From an uncultured Lachnospiraceae bacterium (GTDB lineage: Bacteria > Bacillota > Clostridia > Lachnospirales > Lachnospiraceae): a stretch of 64,000 bases of DNA. The notes below the pieces were generated by a model, which worked only from the letters and a program-made list of their open reading frames with translations, did not search any database and was not told where the DNA came from. This document shows positions 7,897-16,878 of the stretch, piece after piece. The translations under genes and the position numbers were made by a program. Location: NCBI GenBank assembly GCA_910578335.1, contig CAJTPU010000017.1:1-64000 (forward strand), written 5' to 3'. The first letter of the stretch is position 1; each line of letters opens with the position of its first letter.

Positions 7897-9528
7897 ATGC
7901 TGACATTTCAGGGAAAAAGCGTGATAAACGGAGTTGCCATCGGAAAGCTTTATCTATACAAAAAGGGTGAGCAGCAGGTAAAGCGTGAAAAAATAGAAGA
8001 TACGGATGCGGAGCTGGCACGTTTCAAAAAGGCGCAGCAGGAAGCAATCCGGCAGCTTCAGGATTTGTATGAAGGCTCCGTGCAGTCGATTGGAGAGGCG
8101 AGCGCGGCAATTTTTGAAATCCATCAAATGATGCTGCAGGATGACGGTTTTGTAGAAGCGATTGAAAATATGATACGGAGCCAGTCCGTCAATGCGGAAT
8201 ATGCGGTTGCTGCCACTTCCGATAATTTTTATAAAATGTTTTCGGATATGGAAGACGATTACATGCGGGAGCGGGCTGCGGACGTAAAGGATATTTCCGA
8301 ACGGGTGCTTACGATTTTAAACGATAAAAGCACAGGGGCGGAAATGCTTTCTGAACCGGTAATTATTGTGGCGGACGACCTTGCGCCCAGCGAAACGGTG
8401 CAGCTTGACAAAGACAAGGTGCTGGCTTTTGTGACAGTACACGGTTCCCTCAATTCCCATACAGCCATTTTGGCAAAAACCATGAATATTCCCGCGCTTA
8501 TCGGTACGCCCATACCCCTTGACGATACCATGAACGGGAAGCCGGCGGTTATCGACGGTGCAAAAGGCATTCTGTATGTAGAACCGGAGGAAGCAGTCCT
8601 TGCACAGATGCAGGAGCGCAAAAAGGAGCAGGAAGAGCAGAAGGCGCTTCTGCTCACGCTTCGGGGCAAAGAAAATATTACTTTGGACGGCAGAAAAATC
8701 AAGCTGTATGCCAATATTGGCAACAGTAAGGATTTGGCGATGGTGCTCCAGAATGATGCCAGTGGAATCGGGCTTTTCAGAAGCGAGTTTTTGTATTTGG
8801 AGAAAGAGGACTATCCGACGGAAGAAGAGCAGTTTGCGGTTTATAAGACCGTTGCGGAAACCATGGCGGGAAAGAAGGTGATTATCCGCACACTGGATAT
8901 AGGGGCAGACAAACAGGCGGACTATTTCGGACTTGCACATGAGGAAAATCCGGCTATGGGACTTCGCGCCATCCGTATTTGCCTGACAAGACCGGAGGTT
9001 TTTAAAACGCAGCTTCGCGCCCTTTTCCGTGCCAGTGCGTACGGCAATATAGCGATTATGTACCCAATGATTATTTCTGTAGAGGAAGTACGGCGGATTC
9101 AAGAAATGGTTGCAGAGGTGAAAAAGGAGCTGGAGGAGCAGGCGGTTGCCTACGGCGAGGTGGAGCAGGGGATTATGATTGAAACGCCTGCCGCCGTGAT
9201 GATGAGCAGGGAGCTTGCAGAAGAAGTGGATTTTTTCAGTATCGGCACCAACGACCTGACGCAGTATACACTGGCTATTGACAGGCAGAATCCGGAGCTG
9301 GATGCTTTTTATGACTCTCATCATCCCGCAATCCTGCGTATGATAAAAATGGTGGTGGATAATGCTCACAAGGCGGGAATCTGGGCGGGAATTTGCGGTG
9401 AGCTGGGAGCGGATACTTCCCTGACACAGGAATTTCTGAAAATGGGAGTGGATGAGCTTTCCGTATCGCCCGGGCGTATTCTTCCGATTCGAAAAATCAT
9501 TTTGGAAACGGATGTAAGCAGCTTGTAA
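7897..9528 (+). CDS. ptsI: PTS enzyme I (phosphoenolpyruvate-protein phosphotransferase)
   Basis: 543 residues; it transfers phosphate from PEP to HPr. Seen: N-terminal HPr-binding helical domain, the active His188 in GSLNSHTAILAK, the PEP-binding GLFRSEFLY segment, GTNDLTQYTLAIDRQN, and the C-terminal GICGELGAD with the active Cys. I chose ATG 7897, spaced correctly from AAGGGAG at 7882-7888; an in-frame GTG at 7888 overlaps that site. It is the last gene of the fructose cluster. Either this is the only EI of the genome, or the locus carries its own set; that cannot be decided from this window. Confidence 0.92.
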   Translation: MLTFQGKSVINGVAIGKLYLYKKGEQQVKREKIEDTDAELARFKKAQQEAIRQLQDLYEGSVQSIGEASAAIFEIHQMMLQDDGFVEAIENMIRSQSVNAEYAVAATSDNFYKMFSDMEDDYMRERAADVKDISERVLTILNDKSTGAEMLSEPVIIVADDLAPSETVQLDKDKVLAFVTVHGSLNSHTAILAKTMNIPALIGTPIPLDDTMNGKPAVIDGAKGILYVEPEEAVLAQMQERKKEQEEQKALLLTLRGKENITLDGRKIKLYANIGNSKDLAMVLQNDASGIGLFRSEFLYLEKEDYPTEEEQFAVYKTVAETMAGKKVIIRTLDIGADKQADYFGLAHEENPAMGLRAIRICLTRPEVFKTQLRALFRASAYGNIAIMYPMIISVEEVRRIQEMVAEVKKELEEQAVAYGEVEQGIMIETPAAVMMSRELAEEVDFFSIGTNDLTQYTLAIDRQNPELDAFYDSHHPAILRMIKMVVDNAHKAGIWAGICGELGADTSLTQEFLKMGVDELSVSPGRILPIRKIILETDVSSL

Positions 9529-9543
9529 ATATTGGTAAATGGA

Positions 9544-9585
9544 GCCCTTTTCCGGCAAAAAACCGTACCTTTGCCGGGAAAGGGC
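9544..9585 (+). other. long hairpin after ptsI, without T-run
   Basis: GCCCTTTTCCGGCAAA (9544-9559) pairs over 16 positions, with one G-U, with TTTGCCGGGAAAGGGC (9570-9585). No T-run follows, so it is a possible transcript-stabilising 3' end or an unusual terminator. Confidence 0.5.
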
Positions 9586-9740
9586 ATTATCGTGCAAAAT
9601 TACTGTAATTTTTATCATAATCGTGCGAAATTTGTTGTAGAGCTGAGTCCTTCTATTCGGTATACTGTAAATGGCGGATTTGCAATATGCAGACAAAGTC
9701 AATTGGAAATCCGTACATTTTATGAACGGAGGGAAATGTA

Positions 9741-10664
9741 TTGAAAGCAAGTGAAGTGTATTTGAAAACCATGAAATTTGTCTGGCTGAAGCTGGCGCTG
9801 GGAGGAGCTGTTTTTCTTTTTTCCATGCTGACCATGTTCCTGTTTTTGTGGATTGGAAGTCTTTTTGGAAGCGGAAGCGGCGTTGCAATCGCACTTTGCC
9901 TTTGGATGATACTGGTGGGAGGCGTATTTGGCTTTGCACAGCACTACATAGGATATATGCTTAAGGCAGGACATGTGGCGATGGTGACAACGGCAGTGAC
10001 GACAGGCTCTTTACCGGAAAACCAGCTTGAGGCGGCAAAGAATATGGTAAAGGAAAGGTTTGTAAGCGCAAACGTTTATTTTGTGGTGGACCGGCTGGTA
10101 AGCGGCGCGGTCAGCCAGCTCCAGAGAGGACTTCAGAAGATAGAAGACTTGCTGGGTAAGATTCCCGGAGTAGCCATCATTGTATCCTTTGCACAGATGT
10201 TTGTTCACATCGCACTGAATTATATTGACGAGTGCTGTCTGGGGTATACCTTTTTGCATAGGGAACAGTCGGCATGTAAAAGCGCGGCTGACGGCGTTGT
10301 CATTTATTTTCAGAATTGGAAGACCCTGCTGAAAAACGCGGCGGTAACGACGCTGATAGTTATGGGTGTGTCTCTTTTGGCATGGCTGCTACCTTTTCTC
10401 ATTTTTACGGGTATCTTTTCTGTGCTGGGTATACATTGGATATTTGCGCTTATTCTTGCAATTATGATAGCGGCTATTATCAAAAGTGCCTTTGTGGACA
10501 GCTATATGATGGTAAAAATGATGGTATCCTACATGCAGGTGGCGCCTTCTACGGAAATTACTTTTGATTTGTATGACAAGCTTTGCAAGCTTTCCGGCAA
10601 ATTCAGGAATCTTTTCAACAAGGGTCAGCAGGAACAGCAGCAGTACGGAAATGCACAGATGTAA
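9741..10664 (+). CDS. multi-spanning membrane protein of unknown function
   Basis: 307 residues from a TTG start at 9741, chosen because GGAGGG at 9728-9733 is well placed and the nearby ATG 9736 is out of frame and stops at once. Hydrophobic stretches near residues 14-38, 44-73, 140-160 and 195-255 suggest five or six membrane segments. Between them are amphipathic stretches, including VSQLQRGLQKIEDLLGKI. The tail is polar and Gln-rich (GQQEQQQYGN). I do not recognise a named family. It begins a run of four co-directional genes (9.7-14.1 kb) that otherwise encode zinc-ribbon and TPM-type envelope proteins. Confidence 0.75.
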   Translation: MKASEVYLKTMKFVWLKLALGGAVFLFSMLTMFLFLWIGSLFGSGSGVAIALCLWMILVGGVFGFAQHYIGYMLKAGHVAMVTTAVTTGSLPENQLEAAKNMVKERFVSANVYFVVDRLVSGAVSQLQRGLQKIEDLLGKIPGVAIIVSFAQMFVHIALNYIDECCLGYTFLHREQSACKSAADGVVIYFQNWKTLLKNAAVTTLIVMGVSLLAWLLPFLIFTGIFSVLGIHWIFALILAIMIAAIIKSAFVDSYMMVKMMVSYMQVAPSTEITFDLYDKLCKLSGKFRNLFNKGQQEQQQYGNAQM

Positions 10665-10674
10665 GATTTGCGGG

Positions 10675-10706
10675 ATAAGGGAGAAGTTTTCGGGCTTCTC
10701 TCTTAT
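10675..10706 (+). terminator. hairpin after the 9741 gene
   Basis: ATAAGGGAGAAG (10675-10686) pairs with CTTCTCTCTTAT (10695-10706) over 12 positions including one G-U; loop TTTTCGGG. No clear T-run follows, so termination strength is uncertain. Confidence 0.5.
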
Positions 10707-10841
10707 TGTGGCTTAGCGTTAAGGTGCGGTGTTTTATTTCTGAAAACCTTGTCAAATAAAAGTGGAAAAGTCTTCTGCGTTACAGTAAAATAATTATATA
10801 GCCGCGGCAAACGTAACAAGCGGCTAAAGGAGGAGGGCATT

Positions 10842-11696
10842 ATGGCAAGATATATACAGGATGCAGGAATTAATCAGCCGCTTGACGTAGTCAGCGATGC
10901 AATGGAGGAATATTTGCGCAGGAACCGGTATATCCGTACCGAGTGGAAGGATGAACTGGTTTATATGAGTACCAATGGTGAAACAAAAGGAAACCGGTAT
11001 TTGATATGGACTTATATGAGCGGTATCCTACATATAGAAGCGTGGCTGAAAGGAAGCTTTGGCAATGAAGCAGGGCTTACAGGCGTCGGAAGTAAGAAGC
11101 GCGCTTATAAGGAAAGCATTGATAATCTAATTGAGGCGCTGCGTCATCCGGTAAAAGACGAATATACTCGTTCAGAGACAATTTATCAGTCGACAAAACC
11201 TGCGCAGTCATATACACAGCCGGCACCGTCCGCGCAGCCGTATACGACGATGCAGCCTTCACAGTCCGCGCAGCCGTACATACCGTCGACAAAACCTGTG
11301 CAGCCATATAAGCCTGCACAGCCCTCACAGTCTGCGCAGCCGTATAAGCCGCCTGCACAAAAAACCGCGCCGCCTTATGCCGCGCAGCCAAAAGAAAAGA
11401 CACAGCAAAGTACATTTGAGCCTTATGTTCCTGATTACCGCCAAGAGAAATCGCAGAAAGCGATGAGAGGGCTTACTTTTGGCGTGGTTGCCATCATCAC
11501 ATCATTTGTAATGTCCATCATAGGTCTGATATTTGCCATCATTGGATTGGGACTTTGTAACGATGGTATGAATTCTGATATGGCGGATAAAGCAAAACTA
11601 GGGAAAACTTTATGTATCGTAGCGCTTGTGTGGTGCGGACTGCGGATATTTTATTATGTTTTCGCGTTTATGATATGGGCGTTTGCAATATATTAA
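10842..11696 (+). CDS. membrane protein with Pro/Gln repeat linker and DUF4190-like tail
   Basis: 284 residues in three parts. Residues 1-100 form a soluble domain (DAMEEYLRRNRYIRTEWKDE) of no recognised family. About 110-195 is a low-complexity linker of repeated (S/P)AQPY(K/T)P-type units. About 205-284 holds two membrane segments separated by a short polar turn (IIGLGLCNDGMNSDMADKAK), reminiscent of DUF4190 proteins. A ribosome site AAAGGAGGAGG precedes ATG 10842. It lies 26 bases before the zinc-ribbon gene and is probably co-transcribed with it. Such modular proteins are often cell-envelope associated; function unknown. Confidence 0.7.
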   Translation: MARYIQDAGINQPLDVVSDAMEEYLRRNRYIRTEWKDELVYMSTNGETKGNRYLIWTYMSGILHIEAWLKGSFGNEAGLTGVGSKKRAYKESIDNLIEALRHPVKDEYTRSETIYQSTKPAQSYTQPAPSAQPYTTMQPSQSAQPYIPSTKPVQPYKPAQPSQSAQPYKPPAQKTAPPYAAQPKEKTQQSTFEPYVPDYRQEKSQKAMRGLTFGVVAIITSFVMSIIGLIFAIIGLGLCNDGMNSDMADKAKLGKTLCIVALVWCGLRIFYYVFAFMIWAFAIY

Positions 11697-11722
11697 CTGT
11701 AATGTGTTAAAGGGGAAAGTAT

Positions 11723-13276
11723 ATGTATGAATGTCGAAATTGCGGGGGAAACCTAAAGTTTGATATTGGCAGCCAGAAGCTGTTTTGCGAGTACTGTGGT
11801 ACGCTGGAGGACCCCTATAATGTCTATAAGGAAAGAGATGCCGAAGAATCTACGCAGTATGACGTGACGGTATTTACCTGCCCCCAATGCGGCGGGGAAA
11901 TCTTAAGCGAGGATACCACGGCGGCGACTTTTTGTAATTTCTGCGGTGGAGCTACTATTTTAAACAGCCGCCTTGGCAAAGAGCGCCGCCCCCATCACAT
12001 CATTCCTTTTACAAAGACAAGGGAGGATTGCCGGCGGGCATACGCAAAAATGGTGAGACGTGCCATCTTTGCGCCAAAGGAATTGCGGGATGAGGCGCAT
12101 ATCGAAAAATTTAGGGGTATCTACATGCCTTACTGGATTTATTCTTTTAAGACGCAGGGAATGGTTTATTTTAACGGAAGTAAGAGCCAACAGAAAGGGG
12201 ATTATCTGATTACAAGGCACTATACCATGCAGAGCAATGTGGATGCTGTCTATAGAGGGATTGCTTATGATGCATCGGCTGCTTTTGCCGACAATCTGAG
12301 CGGCGCCATAGCGCCTTTTTATCTGGAGGAGGAAAAGCCGTTTACGCCATCTTTTTTAAGCGGGTTTTATGCGGATACCAGCGATGTGGACAGCTATGTG
12401 TATGAAGAAGAAGCGCAGGATATGGTGATGGAGGACGGGTGTGAGCGGATGTCCCAAAATGCAGTTTGTTCCCGCTTTCATGTAAAAAAAGGAAAGAATA
12501 GGAATTCCCTAAAAAAAGCGCTGCAGCCTGCGCAGACCGTAAAAGAACTGGCGATGCTGCCGGTCTGGTTTCTTGCTTACCGCAAGGATGACAAGGTAGC
12601 GTATGCCGTTGTCAATGGGCAGACAGGCAAGGCGGCGGCGGATTTACCCGTTGATATGAAAAAGTATATGGCCGGCTCTCTGCTTCTGGCTGTGCCCTTG
12701 TTTTTTCTGTTGAATTTATTTTTCACTATTATACCGACGCGGCTTCTTATTCTGGCGGCGCTTTTGGCTTGCGTCTGCGCCTATGTGTCGGTTTCCCAGT
12801 TGTCCCGCCTGATGGCAAAGGAGTCGGGAGAAGAGGATAAAGGGTATCAGTTTAAGCTGGGAAAAGGCGGCGTGGTCAAAAAGAAAATGAAAATCATTCC
12901 GACGAGTATACTTATCACCGTGCTGGGGGTTTTTTGTCCCTATATTCTGATTGCGGAAATTTTCAGCGGCGGCAGCGGTCTTATGACAGGCGTTTTTTTT
13001 GCGCTTGCCGCGGCCGGGATAGTGTTGGGCGGATGTCTGAAAAAGCGGAGAATACCGTTTAAGAAGGCTTTTCCCGTATTGGTAAAGCCCATTGCCGCGG
13101 TGATGCTCGCAGGGGTGATTTTTGTATGTAATCCGGTTTCCGATTTGTATTATTACGGCGGGGCGGCGGTTTCCCTCTGCATGGTAATATGGACGCTGAC
13201 GGATATCATCAGACGCTACAACCTGCTTACTATGAGAAAGCTTCCGCAGCTTCATAAGCGGGGAGGAGAATTGTGA
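11723..13276 (+). CDS. double zinc-ribbon membrane protein
   Basis: 517 residues. Two zinc ribbons stand at the N-terminus: CRNCGG...CEYCG (Cys 4, 7, 21 and 24 approximately) and CPQCGG...CNFCGG near residues 53-75. They are followed by a soluble region of about 230 residues and a C-terminal membrane region with several hydrophobic segments (about 310-350, 390-430, 445-480). The zinc ribbons resemble those of bacterial envelope proteins annotated only as zinc-ribbon proteins. AAGGGGAAAG precedes ATG 11723. It sits between the Pro/Gln-rich membrane protein and a TPM-domain protein. Function not known. Confidence 0.75.
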   Translation: MYECRNCGGNLKFDIGSQKLFCEYCGTLEDPYNVYKERDAEESTQYDVTVFTCPQCGGEILSEDTTAATFCNFCGGATILNSRLGKERRPHHIIPFTKTREDCRRAYAKMVRRAIFAPKELRDEAHIEKFRGIYMPYWIYSFKTQGMVYFNGSKSQQKGDYLITRHYTMQSNVDAVYRGIAYDASAAFADNLSGAIAPFYLEEEKPFTPSFLSGFYADTSDVDSYVYEEEAQDMVMEDGCERMSQNAVCSRFHVKKGKNRNSLKKALQPAQTVKELAMLPVWFLAYRKDDKVAYAVVNGQTGKAAADLPVDMKKYMAGSLLLAVPLFFLLNLFFTIIPTRLLILAALLACVCAYVSVSQLSRLMAKESGEEDKGYQFKLGKGGVVKKKMKIIPTSILITVLGVFCPYILIAEIFSGGSGLMTGVFFALAAAGIVLGGCLKKRRIPFKKAFPVLVKPIAAVMLAGVIFVCNPVSDLYYYGGAAVSLCMVIWTLTDIIRRYNLLTMRKLPQLHKRGGEL

Positions 13277-13325
13277 GGAGGCGGCACGGGAAGGGACGCG
13301 CAGCCGGATATGATGGGAGAGGAAT

Positions 13326-14090
13326 ATGATAAAAAGAATGAGGCTGTGGGCAGGTATTTTTTGCGGACTGCTTGCTTTTTGCTCTTGTACGACAGTCTGT
13401 TATGCCGAACCGGCTTACACGAATCCGGACACCGGATATCAGGCGGTGCTGGAGGACGATGCAGAGCTGCTCACACAAGAGGAGAGACTTGCGTTAAAAG
13501 AGTTGTTGGAAGAAATCACAATATATGGAAATGTGGCTTTTAAAACCATTGACGACAATTACACGGGTACGGAGAGCTATGCCAGAAACTATTATAGCGA
13601 TAAATTCGGCACGGCGTCCGGCACGCTGTTTTTGATTGATATGGACAACCGGATTATCTGGATTCACAGCGACGGAGCAGTCTATAAGGTTATTACAAAA
13701 GCATATGCCAACACCATTGCGGATAATGTGTATCAGTATGCTTCCGATGAGGCGTATTATGTATGTGCGAGAGAAGCTTTTGCGCAGATAATATCCCTGT
13801 TAAAAGGGCAGAAGATTGCACAGCCAATGAAATATATCAGCAACGGTCTGCTGGCAGTTCTGTTGGCTATGCTGTTAAATTACGGGGTGGTCTGTGTGTT
13901 TGCCGGAGCGAAAAAGCCGGGTAAGAAGAAAATGATGGAAAATGTGCCGGTCCGGTTTTCTTATACGAAGCCGCTTGCCGTTTTCAGCCATCAGACGCGT
14001 ACTTACAATCCGGTAAGTTCGAGCAGCGGGGGCGGAAGCAGTGGAGGCGGAGGCGGCAGAAGCGGGGGCGGAGGCGGACACAGGTTTTAA
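13326..14090 (+). CDS. TPM-domain protein with glycine-rich tail
   Basis: 254 residues. An N-terminal signal/anchor (about 5-25) is followed by a TPM domain (about residues 30-165; DAELLTQEERLALKELLEEI and FLIDMDNRIIWIHSDGA). A membrane segment lies near 170-195, and a Gly/Ser-rich C-terminus ends in GGGGGHRF, the usual ending of YgcG-type TPM proteins. TPM domains are known from YgcG, Psb32 and related envelope proteins; some have phosphatase activity or help build membrane complexes. GGGAGAGGA precedes ATG 13326. It ends five bases from the end of the convergent niaR-type gene, with no obvious terminator between. Confidence 0.85.
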   Translation: MIKRMRLWAGIFCGLLAFCSCTTVCYAEPAYTNPDTGYQAVLEDDAELLTQEERLALKELLEEITIYGNVAFKTIDDNYTGTESYARNYYSDKFGTASGTLFLIDMDNRIIWIHSDGAVYKVITKAYANTIADNVYQYASDEAYYVCAREAFAQIISLLKGQKIAQPMKYISNGLLAVLLAMLLNYGVVCVFAGAKKPGKKKMMENVPVRFSYTKPLAVFSHQTRTYNPVSSSSGGGSSGGGGGRSGGGGGHRF

Positions 14091-14095
14091 GTATG

Positions 14096-14620
14096 TCATT
14101 CAATCAGATATCCTTTTTCCCGTAAGTCCGCTTTAATCAGCTCCATCGATTTTGCAGAGGGAGCCGAAATAGTATGGTAATGATAGTCATCGGTTAGGAC
14201 GCACAGCGGTTTTGAGGTACTTTCCTGCATTTTCTGCACAAAATCGCGGGCATCCTCAGCATTATTAATAACGATATCCGAGCGAATCTGCCCATATAAG
14301 TCGTGGTCGATGGAAACGTCGAGCATCCTGCCGCCAAAATCTACAATGGAAGACATTTCATCCAAAATCTGCGCTTCCGTGTGTTTTACCAGAAGTACCT
14401 CCTTAAGGGAATGGTCATCCGAATGCGGTTTAAACAAAAGATATCCTTTGTTGGTGGATAAAATATCCCTGTTTTCTGCGCGCAGCAGCGCCACATCCTG
14501 TACGATAACCTGACGGCTGACGCCAAACTGTTTTGCCAAATCCGTGCCGGAGACAGGCGTAGTTCTCTTGCTGAGAAGCTCTATGATTTTCATTCGTCTT
14601 TGTGCGCCTTCGGTAAGCAT
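14096..14620 (-). CDS. niaR: NiaR-type niacin-responsive repressor (HTH + 3H domain)
   Basis: 174 residues. The N-terminal helix-turn-helix (residues 1-60, VSGTDLAKQFGVSRQVIVQD) is followed by a 3H domain with the histidines that name it (VKHTE, DHDLYG, YHYHTIS). Known members (NiaR, YrxA) repress NAD synthesis or niacin uptake genes when bound to nicotinic acid. AAGGAT lies before the start. No NAD gene is adjacent, so its targets are elsewhere. Its own promoter contains a dyad, TAGGT-7-ACCTA, at the predicted transcription start, which suggests autoregulation. Confidence 0.88.
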   Translation of the reverse strand: MLTEGAQRRMKIIELLSKRTTPVSGTDLAKQFGVSRQVIVQDVALLRAENRDILSTNKGYLLFKPHSDDHSLKEVLLVKHTEAQILDEMSSIVDFGGRMLDVSIDHDLYGQIRSDIVINNAEDARDFVQKMQESTSKPLCVLTDDYHYHTISAPSAKSMELIKADLREKGYLIE

Positions 14621-14636
14621 AAGTATCCTTTCTGCA

Positions 14637-14690
14637 TAGGTTTGTTCTACCTAATAAAATACCATGTTACCTGCTATAAATCAATATTAA
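14637..14690 (-). promoter_or_regulatory. niaR promoter with overlapping dyad
   Basis: Read on the minus strand: a -35-like TTGATT, 17 bases, a -10-like TATTTT, then the dyad TAGGT-AGAACAA-ACCTA (14637-14653) across the expected start of transcription. The position fits a repressor site; assigning it to NiaR is inference. Confidence 0.5.
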
Positions 14691-15451
14691 GTCCAGTCCT
14701 TTTTTCGGTATAAGAGGGCTGCGGCGGATGAAAGAAGCACTGTCAGCGAGCCAAGGATAAGAAGCTCCTTCCCATGGCTTAAGAGGCTGTCTCCGGCAAA
14801 GACACCTTGCATCAAATCCACGGCATATGTCATCGGCAGAAAGGCGGAAACTGCTTTTACATTGTCGGGAAACAGCATATCGGGCATGGTTGCGCCGGAT
14901 AAAAACAGCATAATAAAGTAAAACAGATAGCACAGCAGATTGGTTATCTTGGCATCTCTGCCGACGGCGGTAAAGAAAAATCCCATAGAAAACATGCAGC
15001 CAATGGAAAACAGGATGCCTGTAAAAATGTTTGCAGCTGTTCCCAAAATCTGTATATGATACAGAATTTTGCCCACAACCAGTAAGATGCCGATACCGAT
15101 AAAGGTCATAACAAGGTTTACGATTATCTGTGCCAGTATAATTGTTCTTTTGCCTGCCGGAGTGGCATCAAAGCGCTTGTAAATTTTTTTCTCCTTACAT
15201 TCGGCTAGTGTCAGGGGAAAAGCCATCAAGCCGGTAACACCAATTACCATCACGGCATAAGCCGGAACGGAGATGTCCATGCTTCCAAGAGAGGAGCCAG
15301 GGTACATAGGGGTATTTCCATAAATACTGCCAAACAGTATAAGCATGACGGCAGGAAATACAAGGGTAAAGAAAAAGCCGAAAAAATCCCGCAAAAACAA
15401 AAGAAATTCTGTTTTATAAATGATGGCAGTCTGTTTGATTTTATTCTCCAT
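14687..15451 (-). CDS. ABC-2 type transporter permease
   Basis: 254 residues with about six membrane segments spread over the whole length (first at about 18-40). This pattern is usual for ABC-2 exporters of antibiotics, lipids or peptides. The start ATG 15451 is set by GGGAGG just upstream; it overlaps the 3' end of the ATPase gene by 11 bases, so the two are translationally coupled. The substrate cannot be read from the sequence. The divergent neighbour is a LytTR-DUF3021 pair, a regulator type often found beside such exporters. Confidence 0.85.
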   Translation of the reverse strand: MENKIKQTAIIYKTEFLLFLRDFFGFFFTLVFPAVMLILFGSIYGNTPMYPGSSLGSMDISVPAYAVMVIGVTGLMAFPLTLAECKEKKIYKRFDATPAGKRTIILAQIIVNLVMTFIGIGILLVVGKILYHIQILGTAANIFTGILFSIGCMFSMGFFFTAVGRDAKITNLLCYLFYFIMLFLSGATMPDMLFPDNVKAVSAFLPMTYAVDLMQGVFAGDSLLSHGKELLILGSLTVLLSSAAALLYRKKDWT

Positions 15452-16220
15452 ATATTCCTCCCATGGTAAGCCCTTTGGTTTTGGGGGCAATCTGCAAATA
15501 CAATTTTTCTAAAGAAGCATCGGCATTCCAGTCACTTTTGGGGATGATGCTCTCTGCATATGCGCGAAATTCCTGCTGTGAGCCAAAAAATAATTGTTTT
15601 CCTTTTTCCAGATAAAGCATTTTGTCAGCAAGCACTTCTACCTCGTCCAGATAGTGAGACACCATGATAATCGAGATGCCGTTTTCTTTTATATCCTTGA
15701 AGCTACTCCACATATTCTGCCTGACCTCCGGGTCAAGTCCTGTCGTCAGTTCGTCTAACACCAAAAGCTTCGGACGTCCTATCAGGGAAAGCAGAATGGA
15801 CAGACGCTGTTTTTCTCCGCCGGAGAGCTTACTGACCGGACTTTTTCTTTTGCTGTCCAGATTTAACTGTGACAGCAGCAAATTCCAGTCAGCAGGTTTT
15901 TCGTAAAAGCTTGCAAACAGCCTGCACTGCTCCTCCACTCTGATTTTTGAGGGATATTCGGTTTCTTGCAGTTGAACGCCCATCTTCTGATAAATCTCGC
16001 TGCGATGCAGCCAAGGGTCTTTTCCAAAAACAGAAATGGAACCGCTGTCCGGCTTACGTAAGCCTTCAATACATTCTACGGTTGAAGTTTTTCCGGAGCC
16101 GTTCTGACCGATAATTGCCAAAAGTTCACCCTCCTTCAGCGAAAAGGAGACGTTTTGAACTGCCCGCAGACTTTTATACGTCAAATTCAGGTTTTCCACC
16201 TGTACTATTTTCTGTACCAT
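15441..16220 (-). CDS. ABC transporter ATP-binding protein
   Basis: 259 residues. Walker A GQNGSGKTST (near residue 38), signature LSGGEKQRLS, Walker B LLVLDELTTGLDP and the switch His in MVSHYLDE are all present. It should energise the co-encoded ABC-2 permease. It is the first gene of a two-gene operon. GGAGGATTATATG gives the ribosome site and start. The 208 bases to the divergent LytTR start codon hold the control region. Confidence 0.9.
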   Translation of the reverse strand: MVQKIVQVENLNLTYKSLRAVQNVSFSLKEGELLAIIGQNGSGKTSTVECIEGLRKPDSGSISVFGKDPWLHRSEIYQKMGVQLQETEYPSKIRVEEQCRLFASFYEKPADWNLLLSQLNLDSKRKSPVSKLSGGEKQRLSILLSLIGRPKLLVLDELTTGLDPEVRQNMWSSFKDIKENGISIIMVSHYLDEVEVLADKMLYLEKGKQLFFGSQQEFRAYAESIIPKSDWNADASLEKLYLQIAPKTKGLTMGGIYGE

Positions 16221-16367
16221 ATAATCCTCCGTTTCTCCGGTTATTTTTGTTTTATCTTATAGCAGACACTGTTAAAAAACAATCGGGTTTGCGGAAGCGG
16301 CAGCGCCTGCTGCACAAGAGGTAGAAATCCATGCGCAAAATACAGGTATTAAGGAGACAGAGTGTGT

Positions 16368-16373
16368 TATAAT
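16368..16373 (+). promoter_or_regulatory. extended -10 promoter for the LytTR gene
   Basis: TGTTATAAT gives a TGN extended -10 with a perfect TATAAT at 16368-16373. No good -35 is visible. It lies 55 bases upstream of the chosen LytTR start. Confidence 0.5.
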
Positions 16374-16428
16374 GTACGAAAAGGGCAGAATCAAATACCC
16401 AAAGAAAGATATACAACAGGGGTACATT

Positions 16429-16878
16429 ATGAAGGTAGAGTGTAAAATCAGTACAGATTGCAAAGAGCCTTACGCGGTTCTCTATATAGAAAAAATGACG
16501 CCTGTAATTGCAGAGGCGATTTCTTTGCTGGAAAGGGCGGAGACGGGTTCGGCTGCACTGGCTGCGGTGAGGGAAGGGAATACCTATTTTATCGAGAGGG
16601 AAAAGCTGGAGATGGTATGTACGGAGGGAAGAGAAGTTGTCTGCTATGACGGAGTGAAAAACCGATATGTACTAAGCAAGCCCCTATATGAGCTGGAACA
16701 GGTTCTTGGCAGCCGGTTCGTCCGAATTTCCAAATCTACTATTATTAACATTCGACGAATCGACCATGTGGCGGCAGGATTTAACGGAACGATGGAACTG
16801 GTTATGAAGAACGGAATGGAAAGTTATATTTCCAGAAGTTTTCGAAAAATATTCAGGGAAAGGCTGGGACTGGAATGA
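16429..16878 (+). CDS. LytTR-domain DNA-binding regulator
   Basis: 149 residues. A short N-terminal domain of about 45 residues precedes a LytTR DNA-binding domain (about 50-148; RFVRISKSTIINIRRIDHV, SFRKIFRERLG). There is no receiver domain, so it is not a classical response regulator. I chose ATG 16429 (MKVECKIST) over an upstream in-frame ATG because AGGGG precedes it and the start agrees with this family. It overlaps the DUF3021 gene by four bases. LytTR-DUF3021 pairs are known to control adjacent transporters and membrane genes; the divergent ABC-2 exporter is the likely target (inference). Confidence 0.85.
   Translation: MKVECKISTDCKEPYAVLYIEKMTPVIAEAISLLERAETGSAALAAVREGNTYFIEREKLEMVCTEGREVVCYDGVKNRYVLSKPLYELEQVLGSRFVRISKSTIINIRRIDHVAAGFNGTMELVMKNGMESYISRSFRKIFRERLGLE

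Noticed and set aside
8317..9939. 540-codon minus-strand open frame opposite ptsI
   Set aside because: It lies against the conserved ptsI and has no family resemblance or ribosome site.
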